From Terebella lapidaria (Eukaryota > Annelida > Polychaeta > Terebellida > Terebellidae), in the NCBI GenBank assembly GCA_949152475.1, contig OX424555.1, positions 19,052,868-19,116,867 on the forward strand: a stretch of 64,000 nt of DNA, given 5' to 3'. Of this stretch, positions 19,881 to 30,324 are shown piece after piece; position 1 is the stretch's first letter, and every line of letters begins with the position of its first letter. The translations under genes and the position numbers were made by a program. The notes under the pieces are model-generated. The model was not told where the DNA came from. It did no database searches and saw nothing but the letters and a program-made list of their open reading frames with translations.

Positions 19881-21324
19881 TCACCCGACTATTTTTGGGA
19901 CCAATGTGTAAGATTTTCAAGGTTCTGATTATGTTTTTCTGATTTAGGAGGCACAATGTTTTTTGAGCTTTAGTCTTAGATTTAAATTTCTTTATGGATT
20001 TTTTTTCAGTGTTTTGATTTGTACTGCAGAGGCATTTCAGTAACTTGTCTGCATTTCCAATAATTCATGACATGTATGAAAGCTTTTTTCATCAATGCGA
20101 TCATGTTTCTCCTTGCCCAAATGTTGGTTTGAAGATCAGCGTACATGTTGTGTCAGTGTGCAGTGTGTAGTGTCAGCTGCCAAATAGTACTGAAGTAGCC
20201 CAGGCACACCCCCCACCCTAATTCTCAGAGATAGGACTACCCCCCACCCCGAATCGCCGCTCGTGTGACTGCTATCAAAATCAGCACTGACAATTCTCGT
20301 CGGCAATATGAAACTATCATAAACATGATAAAAGTGCTAGATCTAGTATCCATTTGTTTCTGCTTATTTTAGGAGGAAACTAAGTTTTTTCCCGTGTAAA
20401 AGCTCCGCAAATCTGCCAAGTTTTGTTTGTTTGTTTCCGACTGTTCCTTTTAGTCAAATCTCGTTGAAATCTCGCTTCACTTCAATGGCATTTTTAATTA
20501 AATTCCCCCATAAACAAGCTTTCGGTGGTGATATTTTTATGAAGTATTACCAGTGAAGTAGGAAAGAGTCATAGAAAAGACCATTTATTTGGGTCGTAAC
20601 AAGTATTTCCACAAATACCGCACTCAGTTGGGAGTTCTATGGTTGGACGATCTCTTGGCGGCTGGCATTTTGACCTTGACCCTGCAGCAATTTTTTGGGG
20701 CAGTACGCTAATTGGCGGGACTCGCTCACGTGATCATTTGCATATCATTATATCCACGTGTATTTCATAAACATGTGGGTGTGTCCGCCAAGACAGCTTC
20801 CCGATTGGACAATTCAGTGACTCTCTGGCTGGCGGGCCGACTGCCGTGACTGCTTATCGGGGCCACACGAGAATTGAATTTGCCCACTGGAATATGGAAT
20901 ACCACCACTAACACATAATTATTATGTTGCCGTATCAACTTGTCTTTCATTGTTGCAATACCATACTGTATCTATATATTGTGCGGAATGTATATCCAAA
21001 ACTTTGAGTGCATATGATTGCAAGAAAGCACTGTTCCAGTGGAGATCAAAACGGGAGTGGTGATGGGTATGAAACGGTGACATACAAAAAAAAAAAACGG
21101 TCGGAACACACGTCTCCTGGGATTATTATCGCTAATAACTTATTACATTAACCATGATTAGGTACACGGGCGTCATTTTCCTCCCAACGGGCCCCGGGCC
21201 CTCCCAATTAGCCACAGTTGAATAGCCTGTTGTGGTTCCAAGTGGCACTTTCAAGAATGTAAACAAAAGAAAAAATTCAAAAATCCAAAAAAAACCAACA
21301 TCATAGAGGAAGAGCCCTGCTCTT
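19881..21324. other. Unassigned, possibly unique host DNA
   Basis: About 1.4 kb without array repeats or a convincing ORF. A promoter-like cluster lies near 20720-20830: CACGTG (E-box), ATTTGCAT (octamer) and GATTGG (inverted CCAAT box). No gene start could be tied to it. The 61-codon minus-strand frame at 20765-20950 has no recognisable feature and is not called. Confidence 0.35.
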
Positions 21325-22199
21325 CCTAAAAATAATGTTAACTTATTCAGTTACACCCATGAAATCTGTACTGGACAAAACCTTTATCTTGTTGAGCTCA
21401 ATAATAAACGTTTCTCGTCTTAACTATTTTTTATTGTGGACAATAATAGACGTAACTAGTAAAACCAATGTTAACTTATTCAGTAATATTATCCTGTTTT
21501 CACTGAAAACATCAGTTCTCCATTCTGAAAAAGAAACCAGTGTCATTACCTTCCATTGTACAGGCTATTGGAATGATCGTACATGTCAAAATGGATATTT
21601 CAAAATTCTGTAATAAGTTAGGCTGTTAACATATTAATATTTATATGATCATTCCAAAAAACGATTGGTTTCGTGTGACAGCCCTTCCCAACAACACTTC
21701 CAAATATTATCGAGATTCGTCAAAAATTGCCATCTGTAGAGCGTTCACAAGCCATGTGTCTCACACAGGCTATTTTCAATGCAAAATGTGTCCCCAAACG
21801 ACCAATTCAGTTGCCACGGCAACCAAAATCGATTGGTGCCGGGATCTTACCATAATATATGTGCCTGCAAAAAATAATGGTGATCGGGTGAGAATTGCGG
21901 TCTGTAGCGCGTTCACAAGCCATGTGTCTCAAACAGGCTGTTTTCAATGCAAAATGTGTCCCCAAATGACCAATTCAGTTGCCACGGCAACCATAATCGA
22001 TTGGTGTCGGGATCTTACCATTATATATGTGCCTGCAAAAAATAATGGTGATCGGGTGAGAATTGCGGCCTGTAGCGCGTTCACAAGAAAATCTCTGCGG
22101 ACGCGGACGCGGACACGGACGCGGACGCGGACGCGGGCGCGGACGCGGACGACGAAGCCAAATCCATAGTATCCGCCGAACTTTGTTCGGGGGATACAA
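21325..22199 (+). mobile_element. P130 element, 5' truncated, with tail
   Basis: Starts inside core units (21325-21480). A distal part follows with two ~168-bp repeats sharing GCGTTCACAAGCCATGTG (21741 and 21909) and a third partial copy at 22077. Each of the two carries the X-box palindrome GTTGCCACGGCAAC (21810-21823, 21978-21991). A (GGACGC)n tract lies at about 22096-22152. The terminal hairpin GTATCCGCCGAA-CTTTG-TTCGGGGGATAC ends near 22198. The Arg/Thr-rich open frames here are translations of the hexamer tract. Confidence 0.75.
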
Positions 22200-25049
22200 T
22201 TAGCCCAATGGGCTAGAAAGGTTACCGGAGAAATATACAGAGTTAAGCCGAGAAAGTTGAAGGTCAAATTCAAGGTGACCACTGAAATCGCCATATCTCT
22301 AACCTTGAAAACGGGATCAAAGGTTAAATTCTAGATCACCAAACTATTCAGCATACGTCATTTCCTATATGTTCACTATGGACCCCTAAGCTGTAAATTT
22401 GATAATAAGCGAGATATAAGCCATTTTGTAATCTGACTTTGAAAATAAAATGACTGACCTTGAAATTTAGGTCAAAGGTCAAACTAAATATCATTAAAAT
22501 ATTCAGAATATCTCATTTCCTATATGTTCACAATTGATTCCTAAGCTGTAAAGTCGGTAATAAGCAAGATATTAGCCATTTTGTCCTGTTGAGCTTGAAA
22601 ATGAGGTCAAAAGTCAAATTCAAGGTCACTAGAATATTCAGCATATATCATTTCCTATATGTTCACAATTGATTCCTAAGCTGTAAAGTCGCTAAGAAGC
22701 AAGATATTGGCCATTTTGTCCTGTGACCTTGAAAATGAGGTCAAAGGTCAAATTCAAGGTCACGAGAATATTCAGCATATATCATTTCCTATATGTTCAC
22801 AATTGATTCCTAAGCTGTAAAGTCGATAATAAGCGAGATATTAGCAATTTTGTCCTGTGACCTTGGAAATGAGGTCAAATGTCAAATTCAAGGTCACGAG
22901 AATATTCAGCATATATCATTTCCTATATGTTCACAATTGATTCCTAAGCTGTAAAGTCGATAATAAGCGAGATATTAGCAATTTTGTCCTGTGACCTTGG
23001 AAATGAGGTCAAAGGTCAAATTCAAGGTCATGAGAATATTCAGCATATATCATTTCCTATATGTTCACAATTGATTCCTAAGCTGTAAAGTCGATAACAA
23101 GCGAGATATTAGCCATTTTGTCATGTGACCTTGAAAATGAGGTCAAAGGTCAAATTCAAGGTCATGAGAATTTTCAGCATATATCATTTCCTATATGTTC
23201 ACAATTGATTCCTAAGCTGTAAAGTCGCTAATAAGCAAGATATTGGCCATTTTGTCCTGTTGACCTTGAAAATGAGGTTAAAAGTCAAATTCAAGGTCAC
23301 TAGAATATTCAGCATATATCATTTCCTATATGTTCACAATTGATTCCTAAGCTGTAAAGTCGCTAATAAGCAAGATATTGGCCATTTTGTCCTGTGACCT
23401 TGAAAATGAGGTCAAAGGTCAAATTCAAGGTCACGAGAATATTCAGCATATATCATTTCCTATATGTTCACAATTGATTCCTAAGCTGTAAAGTCGATAA
23501 TAAGCAAGATATTAGCAATTTTGTCCTGTGACCTTGGAAATGAGGTCAAAGGTCAAATTCAAGGTCATGAGAATATTCAGCATATATCATTTCCTATATG
23601 TTCACAATTGATTCCTCAGCTGTAAAGTCGATAATAAGCAAGATATTAGCCATTTTGTCATGTGACCTTGAAAAAGAGGTCAAAGGTCAAATTCAGGGTC
23701 ATGAGAATTTTCAGCATATATCATTTCCTATATGTTCACAATTGATTCCTAAGCAGTAAAGTCGATAATAAGCGAGATATTAGCCATTTTGTCATGTGAC
23801 CTTGAAAATGAGGTCAAAAGTCAAATTCAAGGTCATGAGAATTTTCAGCATATATCATTTCCTATATGTTCACAATTGATTCCTAAGCTGTAAAGTAGCT
23901 AATAAGCAAGAGATTGGCAATTTTGTCTTGTGACCTTGAAAATGAGGTCAAAGGTTAAATTCAAGGTCATGAGAATTTTCAGCATATATCATTTCCTATA
24001 TGTTCACAATTGATTCCTAAGCTGTAAAGTCGCTAATAAGCAAGATATTGGCCATTTTGTCCTGTGACCTTGAAAATGAGGTCAAAGGTCAAATTCAAGG
24101 TCACGAGAATATTCAGCATATATCATTTCCTATATGTTCACAATTGATTATGTTCACAATTGATTCCTAAGCTGTAAAGTCGCTAATAAGCAAGATATTG
24201 GCCATTTTGTCCTGTGACCTTGAAAATGAGATCAAAGGTCAAATTCAAGGTTATCAGAATGTTCAGCATATATCATTTCCTATATGTCCACAATTGATTC
24301 CTAAGCTGTAAAGTCGATAATGAACGAGATATTAGCCATTTTGTGCTCTGACCTTGAAACTGAGGTCAGAGGTCAAATTCAAGGTCACGAGAATATTCAG
24401 CATATATCATTTCCTATATGTCCACAATTGATTCCTAAGCTGTAAAGTCGATAACAAGCGAGATATTAGCCATTTTGTCCTGTGCCCTTGAAAATGAGGT
24501 CGAAGGTCAAATTCAAGGTCATCAGAATATTCAGTATATATCATTTCCTATATGTCCACAATTGATTCCTAAGCTGTAGAGTCGATAATAAGCGATATAT
24601 AAGCCATTTTGTGCTCTGACCTGAAACTGAGGTCAGAGGTCAAATTCAAGGTCACAAGAATATTCAGCATATATTATTTCCTATATGTCCACAATTGATT
24701 CCTAAGCTGTAGAGTCGATAATAAGCGAGGTATAAGCCATTTTGTGCTCTGACCTTGAAACTGAGGTCAGAGGTCAAATTCAAGGTCACGAGAATATTCA
24801 GCATATATCATTTCCTATATGTTCACAATTGATTCCTATATGTTCACAATTGATTCCTAATCTCAATATCAAGTGAGATATTAGGCATAATGTGTCCCAT
24901 TATAAAGCATAGGAGAATTTAACATGGGAAAGTCCCATTTGGGCCGAGTTTGGGCCAAAATGGCCCACTTCGAGCGATTCAAGCGCAACGAAATTTATAG
25001 ACATCATAGAAGTACATATGAGGAGTCTTATGTATCAAAAAGGAAAAAA
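22200..25049 (+). mobile_element. P134 element 2: head and the longest 134-bp array (about 19-20 units)
   Basis: The head TTAGCCCAATGGGCTA is followed by AAGGTTACCGGAG, directly after the P130 tail. Units of 134-135 bp run from about 22300 to 24860. The typical unit has TATATCATTTCCTATATG, CAATTGATTCCTAAGCTG, GCGAGATATTAGCC and the block TGACCTTGA-AAATG-AGGTCAAAGGTCA-AAT-TCAAGGTCA. Units alternate between a few sub-variants (GATAATAAGCGAG versus GCTAATAAGCAAG). The distal part from 24861 is cut at A-rich sequence by a new head. No coding function. Confidence 0.85.
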
Positions 25050-25170
25050 TTAGGCCGAGGGCCAAAGATAGGTTACCGGACAATGTTTAATATTTTAGAT
25101 GTTAGCCAGGTCACTGGTTAATTTCAAGGTCAAGAGAATATTCAGCATATATGTGAACATATAGGAATGG
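25050..25170 (+). repeat. P134 head fragment
   Basis: TTAGGCCGAGGGCC, then AGATAGGTTACCGGACAATG and a fraction of a core, lost after about 25165. It abuts the truncated distal part of P134 element 2. Confidence 0.7.
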
Positions 25171-25647
25171 TAGAAAAATGAATAAAAGGTTTATATATGT
25201 TTATGTATTATGTACTCCACACAATCATGTATTTGTGTAGATCGAGTATATCTTGAGTAGAAATAAATATATGTTTAAATGACAAATTTCCAAATTTGGG
25301 TGAAGCGAATCCGGTTGTAGGCGGCCCACCCGCTGCTGACGACTCAGGATCCGATTCTCCCAAATCGTTTATACATAAAATGAGCATATGTTTGTTTATT
25401 TCCAATTATATCTAATATCTCTAATTTTGGTCTTGTATGCAAGTGTCGTGTACGTACATGTGTATATGTATTTATTCAAGTACGTGGATATATTATATGA
25501 AAAATTTATATATAAAATAACTGTACTGTATTTTGTGATATGTATCACTATTGTGTGTATTTGTGACGTATTTGTGATCAAGTGTCTACGAGTCTCAAAT
25601 GAACATTAAGCCATTAAAAAAAAACAAAAAAAAAACAAAAAAAAAAC
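25171..25647. other. AT-rich unassigned segment
   Basis: No repeat end or gene recognised. It ends in an A-rich run (25615-25645) at which a P147 array fragment begins. Confidence 0.4.
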
Positions 25648-26185
25648 GTCCGTTTCGCTCTACGACGCACCGTTCCCGAGATATTGACGAAAACGAAAAA
25701 TGCCAACTCAGCGAAGAAATTTAAAGTCAAGGTCAAAGGTCATCCATAATACCCCTTAGACATGTTTGTCTAGGATGACGAGTCCAAAAATAACATCCGT
25801 TCTACGACGCACCGATTCGGAGATATCGACGAAAACGAAAAATACCGGCTCAGCGAAGAAATTTCAGGTCAAGGTCAAAGGTCCTCCCTAATACCCATAA
25901 GACATGTTTGTCTAGCGCCACAAGTCTGAAAATAATGTCTGCTTCGCTCTATGATGCACCATTTCCGAGATATTGATGAAAGCGAAAGATGCCGACTCAG
26001 CGAAATATATTAAGGTCAAGGTCAAAGGTCATCCCTAATACCCTTAAGACATGTTTGTCTAGGGCGACGAGTGCAAAAATAACGTCTGTGTCGCTCTACG
26101 ATGCACCATTTCCGAGATATGGACGAAAACGAAAAATGCCGACTCAGCGAAAAAATTCAAGGTCAAGGTCAAAGGTCATCCATAA
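25648..26185 (+). repeat. P147 core array fragment (about 3.5 units)
   Basis: Diverged 147-bp units with GACATGTTTGTCTAGG, CGCTCTACGA, CCGAGATAT and AAGGTCAAAGGTCATCC. Here the second half-site is AGGTCA rather than AGTTCA, giving a perfect AGGTCAAAGGTCA. The fragment stops at CCATAA, where a P130 head starts. Confidence 0.75.
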
Positions 26186-27503
26186 CTAGACGCTTTCGGT
26201 CGCCTACAACCGCTTGGGTGTATCCCCCGTAGCCCTATCATCACTGTTGCTCCAAATATATTACTGATGTACATTGTGAGTGTGAAACCTTTCAAGCTTA
26301 TTGAAGGTCGAATTCACGATCACCACTGAAATCACTGCACACGAATTTCCATTTCGACATGTTCGATAAAATAACAAAATTACAGCCCGATAAAAGTTTT
26401 CACCTAAAGTTATATTTCAACTCAGAATATTTGACAAACTTGGTTCCAAGTTGAAATTAAAAGTTGACAAAAACTGCATTTCAAGATGACTAAATTGGAG
26501 CCAGATCGAACTTTTCACCATAAGTTATATTTCAACTCATACTATGTGCCAAATTGGGTTTCAAGCTGAAATTCGAAGTAAAAATTGACTTCACTGGTAA
26601 AAATAATCTTAACTTATCCAGTCACACCCATGAAATCTCTACTGAAAACCTCTACAAGAAACTATTTTTCTTGAGGTCAATAATAGACTTAACTAGTAAA
26701 AATGATGTTAACTTATTCGGTTACAGCCATGAAATCTTTACTGCACAGAAGCTTTACCTTGTTGAGCCCAATAATAAATGTTTCTTGTCTTAACTATTTT
26801 TCTTGAGGTCAATAATAGAATTAACTAGTAAAAATAATGTTAACTTATTCGGTAACACCTGTGAAATCTCTACTGGACAAAACCTTTACCTTGTTGAGCT
26901 CAATAATAAATGTTTCTTGTCTTAACTATTTTTATTGTGGTCAATAATAGACTTAACTAGTAAAACCAATGTTAACTTATTCAGTAATAATGTTTTGTTT
27001 TCACCAAAAACATCAGTTCTGTATTCTGAACAAGAATCCAGTGCAATTTGCTTTCATAGTACAGGTTATTGGAGTGATCACACATGTCAAAGTAGGTATG
27101 TTAATTGTCGTAATAAGTTAACCTCTCAAATTTATTAATATTTATTCGATCATTCTGAAAAACAATAGGTTTCGTGTGAGGGTCTTTCTCATTGAGCCTG
27201 TGCAATTTCATCATCATTCATCGAAAACTCCCACCCGTAGAGCGTTCACAACCCATGTGTGTTAAACAGGCTAATTTGAGCACAAAATGTTACGCCAATC
27301 GGCTATTTTGGTTGCTATGGCAACCAAAATCGATAGGTGTCGTGATCTCACCATAAGACATGTGCATGTAAAATATTATCAAAATCGGTTCAGATTTGCA
27401 AGCTGTAGCGCGTTCACAAGAAAGTGTCTGCGGACGCGGCGGCGGCGGCGGCGCGACGATCGTAAATCCATAGTATCCGCCGAACTTTGTTCGGGGGATA
27501 CAA
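26186..27503 (+). mobile_element. P130 element 2: complete copy
   Basis: Head CTAGACGCTTTCGGTCGCC, with subterminal TGTATCCCCCG near 26218. Core units lie at about 26585-27000. The distal unique part has X-box GTTGCTATGGCAAC (27311-27324), followed by a (CGG)n tract (27432-27455). The terminal hairpin GTATCCGCCGAA-CTTTG-TTCGGGGGATAC ends at ~27502. CGGGGGATACA is the exact inverse of the head motif. About 1.3 kb, no protein. Confidence 0.75.
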
Positions 27504-27987
27504 TAACCCTTAGACATGTTTGTCTAGGATGATGAGTCCGAAAATAACGTCCGTTTCGCTCTACAACACACCGTTTCTGAGATATGCATGAGTGCCTCAA
27601 GGATGACTCAGCTAAAATTATTTCGAACCCTAGGTCAAAGGTCGTTTGACGGATCGGCCTCAAAATCAATAGGCTTCTTCCCTGGTGATATATGAATCTC
27701 CATGCAATGTTTAACAGTCATTGCCATAATACTTTTTGGGTTATCGTGCGGAAACCAAAAACATTAATTTCATCCTCACGGACCTCATGGACCCCGGAGC
27801 CGGCTCAAAAACAATAGGCTTCTTCTACACAACATTTCTGACCAGCGGTGAAAATTCGGCAAAGATACATCGAGGCAAACTGGAGTTATCGTGCGGAAAA
27901 AAAAACAAAAAAACAAACGGACGGACAGAGGGACGGACGAAAAACCACAACAATAGCTTATCGGCCCATATGGGCCGGTAAGCTAAA
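27504..27987 (+). mobile_element. Chimeric element: P147 body with a P134-type tail
   Basis: The body has P147 core and distal phrases (GACATGTTTGTCTAGG, CTCAAGGATGACTCAGC, GTTATCGTGCGGAAA). It ends not in the P147 hairpin but in an (ACGG)n tract and TAGCTTATCGGCCC-ATAT-GGGCCGGTAAGCTA (27953-27984), the tail type of P134 relatives. This suggests tails are exchanged between families. Confidence 0.65.
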
Positions 27988-28024
27988 AAATATTGCATAC
28001 ATTCGAAGGCATTAGGTTTAAAGG

Positions 28025-28265
28025 GGCACTGAATGGGATTCTGTTTTTAGGGGATTTCCAAGATTTTTCGGCCGACGCTTCAGGACTGTTCTATTTATAG
28101 AACAAAACGTTAGATTACGTTTTTGACTTAGGATCTCTGCCGAGCTGCTGGTCAGATAACCTCATGTTGGCTCGGCAAAGATTCTGGGACGAAAACGTAA
28201 TCTGACATTTTGCTCTATAAAAAAAATCTTGGAAATCCCCTAAAAAGAAAATCCCATTCAGTGCC
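28025..28265. mobile_element. Foldback MITE
   Basis: Nearly the whole 241 bp is an inverted repeat. The left arm starts GGCACTGAATGGGATT and the right arm ends AATCCCATTCAGTGCC, with matching inner segments (TTTAGGGGATTTCCAAGATT; AGATTACGTTTT; GCCGAG). No clear target duplication was found. It lies just downstream of the last TNFR-like exon. Confidence 0.75.
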
Positions 28266-28341
28266 TCTGTGTTTTCCATTCAGTGTTTCTGATATTAACC
28301 ATTTAACCACTGTATCTTATACTTTTTACAGTGTATCTCAC

Positions 28342-28410
28342 TTGATCTGAGCTTGTAGTATCCACCAATTCCAATAACCAAGACTACAGGGATGATAATT
28401 GTAATCCACC
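28342..28410 (-). CDS. TNFR-like gene, exon 7 (transmembrane)
   Basis: Acceptor TTTCATAG then G|TGG. Entered in the phase left by exon 6, it reads WITIIIPVVFGYWNWWILQ, a hydrophobic segment suited to a membrane span. A good donor (CAA|GTGAGA) is at 28342/28341. Without it the frame meets TGA at 28340-28338. With one base fewer in the AAA at 28380-28382 the frame would instead read VVLVIGIGGYYKLRSS, a more classical span plus stop-transfer residues, so a one-base assembly or sequencing indel is possible. Any cytoplasmic exons were not found. Confidence 0.45.
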
Positions 28411-28591
28411 TATGAAATCAAAACACCAAAAAATCCAACTATGAGCATGCAGAAAAATTTAGTCACCTACATAGCCACACATCAAACATCTATCACAACC
28501 AAACCAAGCTATCCAATTTCTGCGTGCAATGCACAGAAAATAAGAACACTGAAAACCACTTCAAAATTTTACCACTTCAAAAATATCTTAC

Positions 28592-28634
28592 CAGGCAGAT
28601 ATTCCATTTGTGTTGTGGGACTCTGTCTGAGATT
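28592..28634 (-). CDS. TNFR-like gene, exon 6 (membrane-proximal stalk)
   Basis: A 43-bp exon between TTTACAG| and |GTAAGA. It enters in phase 1 and leaves in phase 2, encoding SQTESHNTNGISA. It fits both neighbours only in this phase, which is the main support for so small an exon. Confidence 0.5.
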
Positions 28635-28917
28635 CTGTAAATGGATATCAACATAATTTGATCATGTTTTATGAATTAGTTCATGTAGACGTTTCAGACG
28701 TTTTTCAATTCATTGATTCACCTCTCTGAAACTATTTCCCATTCATCATGTGCATAGCCATAATAACATGACCCCGCCATGCATAAGCTGGGAAGATTGA
28801 TTGACATTTCACATTGTGGTCATTTGAAATCAACGGAAAGCTATACAATTTCCTGGATACAGGATGCATTGTATTACTTCTAAAGTTTTAAAGTAGAAAC
28901 CTTTCCAAGATATTTAC

Positions 28918-29039
28918 TGTTATCTCCACCATATTCATGCACTGCACCAGGACTTGCTGTGACACTTGTTTTCTTGGCAGCGATTGGGGGTGTGACCTTG
29001 TTGTCGGTAACACTGCTTGGAGCAGGGGTGCTTGGAGTG
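28918..29039 (-). CDS. TNFR-like gene, exon 5 (Thr/Pro/Ser-rich stalk)
   Basis: A 122-bp exon after TTTTTTTAG, phase 2 in and phase 1 out at ACA|GTAAAT. It encodes TPSTPAPSSVTDNKVTPP and a further ~22 residues. This is a typical O-glycosylation-prone stalk between cysteine-rich domains and the membrane. A weaker alternative donor (AAG|GTTTCT) lies 17 bp further on but does not phase with the next exons. Confidence 0.6.
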
Positions 29040-29735
29040 CTAAAAAAAGAGATATCCATTAAAGCAAATTGAAATGACCACTGAAATCAGAATTACATTC
29101 ACACATTCAGTGTTTGATTCTGAATTAGTAATAGAGGAGTCCTGGGGACTCACATATCTGAATATTTTTGAGTCCTTTTGAAATAATTTGAGTCCCTCAT
29201 GTTTTTCAAAGAATTCGAACTGAAGTCTGACGTATCTATAATGCGAGTCGGAGTACCTCATTAACCATTTTTTGAATAATTTGAACTGTGAGTCTCTCTG
29301 CAGGGCTAGAATTCCTTAAAATTTTGAGAGAATCCTGTTCTCATATACTTCATTATATTTTGCGAGAATCAAGGGCCATTTTGCGAGAATCTTTGTGAGA
29401 ATCGATTCTTGCCGAAATTCTAGCCCTGCTCTGACTTATTTTTTATGCTATTTATCAATATTATTAGTTATTACGATATCTATCGCTAAAAATCTTATAC
29501 CATGAGATAATGACATGAAATCAGATGTACCAGTAGTATTGCAATAAAATGTGTTTGTTTTCTCTCAGAGTTTGATTAATGTATGTAGTTCTAGTGTTTT
29601 CTTGATGCATCCCGAGGACTCACATGTATTTTATTGCGTCCTTCTGAATTTCATTGCGTAAATGGTAAAGGAAACACTGCACATTTATTGGCAATGTTGT
29701 GCTGAAACTACAAGTTACCAGACAGTAACACTTAC

Positions 29736-29802
29736 CCAGTATCGCAAATTTTGTGACCGTCTTCATTCACTGAGATGTTTCCTGTACATCGAACACATCT
29801 AC
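29736..29802 (-). CDS. TNFR-like gene, exon 4 (cysteine-rich)
   Basis: A 67-bp exon between CAACAG| and |GTAAGT, phase 1 in and phase 2 out. It encodes RCVRCTGNISVNEDGHKIC plus Asp-Thr. The cysteine spacing continues the domain begun in exon 3, and the phases match on both sides exactly. Confidence 0.7.
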
Positions 29803-30165
29803 CTGTTGTTAAAAGTTGGATATCATTCTTTGAAATATTACCTTTGGATCGCCCATAGTTTGCGTGCATGTAGATTTACATGATGTAGTTTGACCATGGA
29901 TTCCCTCTGGTTGGCCGACAAAAAAGCCTCATTACAATCGTATCGCACATTTTTGCAAATACAATACCATTGAAGATTATCTCGAAGAAATCACTACGGC
30001 CAATTTACATACACATATTGTAAAGTATTCAGGATCTTCATTTTGTATATTAAAGTTTATTTGAGGTAATCTAATGTCATGACTGCAACATGATTGCATG
30101 ATGATTGAGCCAGAACCATATCTCTGACTTGTGTACATGTATATATATAAACGGTTAATACATAC

Positions 30166-30324
30166 CGCTGATGACCGTTCCTTGATCTGTACAAAAAAGG
30201 CACTCCTCAGCAGATTTGTTCCATCTGTAATTAGGATCTTGATACCCAAGTTCTGTCATACAACGGCACACACGGTTTGTTCTGGTCAAATCAGCTCCAT
30301 TTTCTTCTTTGACTTCTTCCAAAC
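30166..30324 (-). CDS. TNFR-like gene, exon 3 (cysteine-rich domain)
   Basis: A 159-bp exon, phase 1 to phase 1, with acceptor TTTAAG| and donor GCG|GTATGT. It encodes a Glu-rich start, then NRVCRCMTELGYQDPNYRW and EECLFCTDQG. The C-x-C pair after a Thr-Asn-Arg-Val motif followed by a Gly-Tyr loop and CxxC is the pattern seen across TNF-receptor cysteine-rich domains. The other two frames have stops. Confidence 0.75.

Noticed and set aside
21944-22294. Arg-rich open frames on both strands near the GGACGC tract
   Set aside because: They are translations of a hexanucleotide microsatellite that precedes the P130 tail hairpin.
22300-24860. CRISPR-like array
   Set aside because: Whole units of 134-135 bp repeat with no unique spacers, and the setting is eukaryotic. 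This is a minisatellite core of a dispersed element.
28892-28901. Alternative donor for TNFR-like exon 5 at AAG|GTTTCT
   Set aside because: It forces the next small exon into a phase that meets a stop in the membrane exon, whereas ACA|GTAAAT keeps all exons open.
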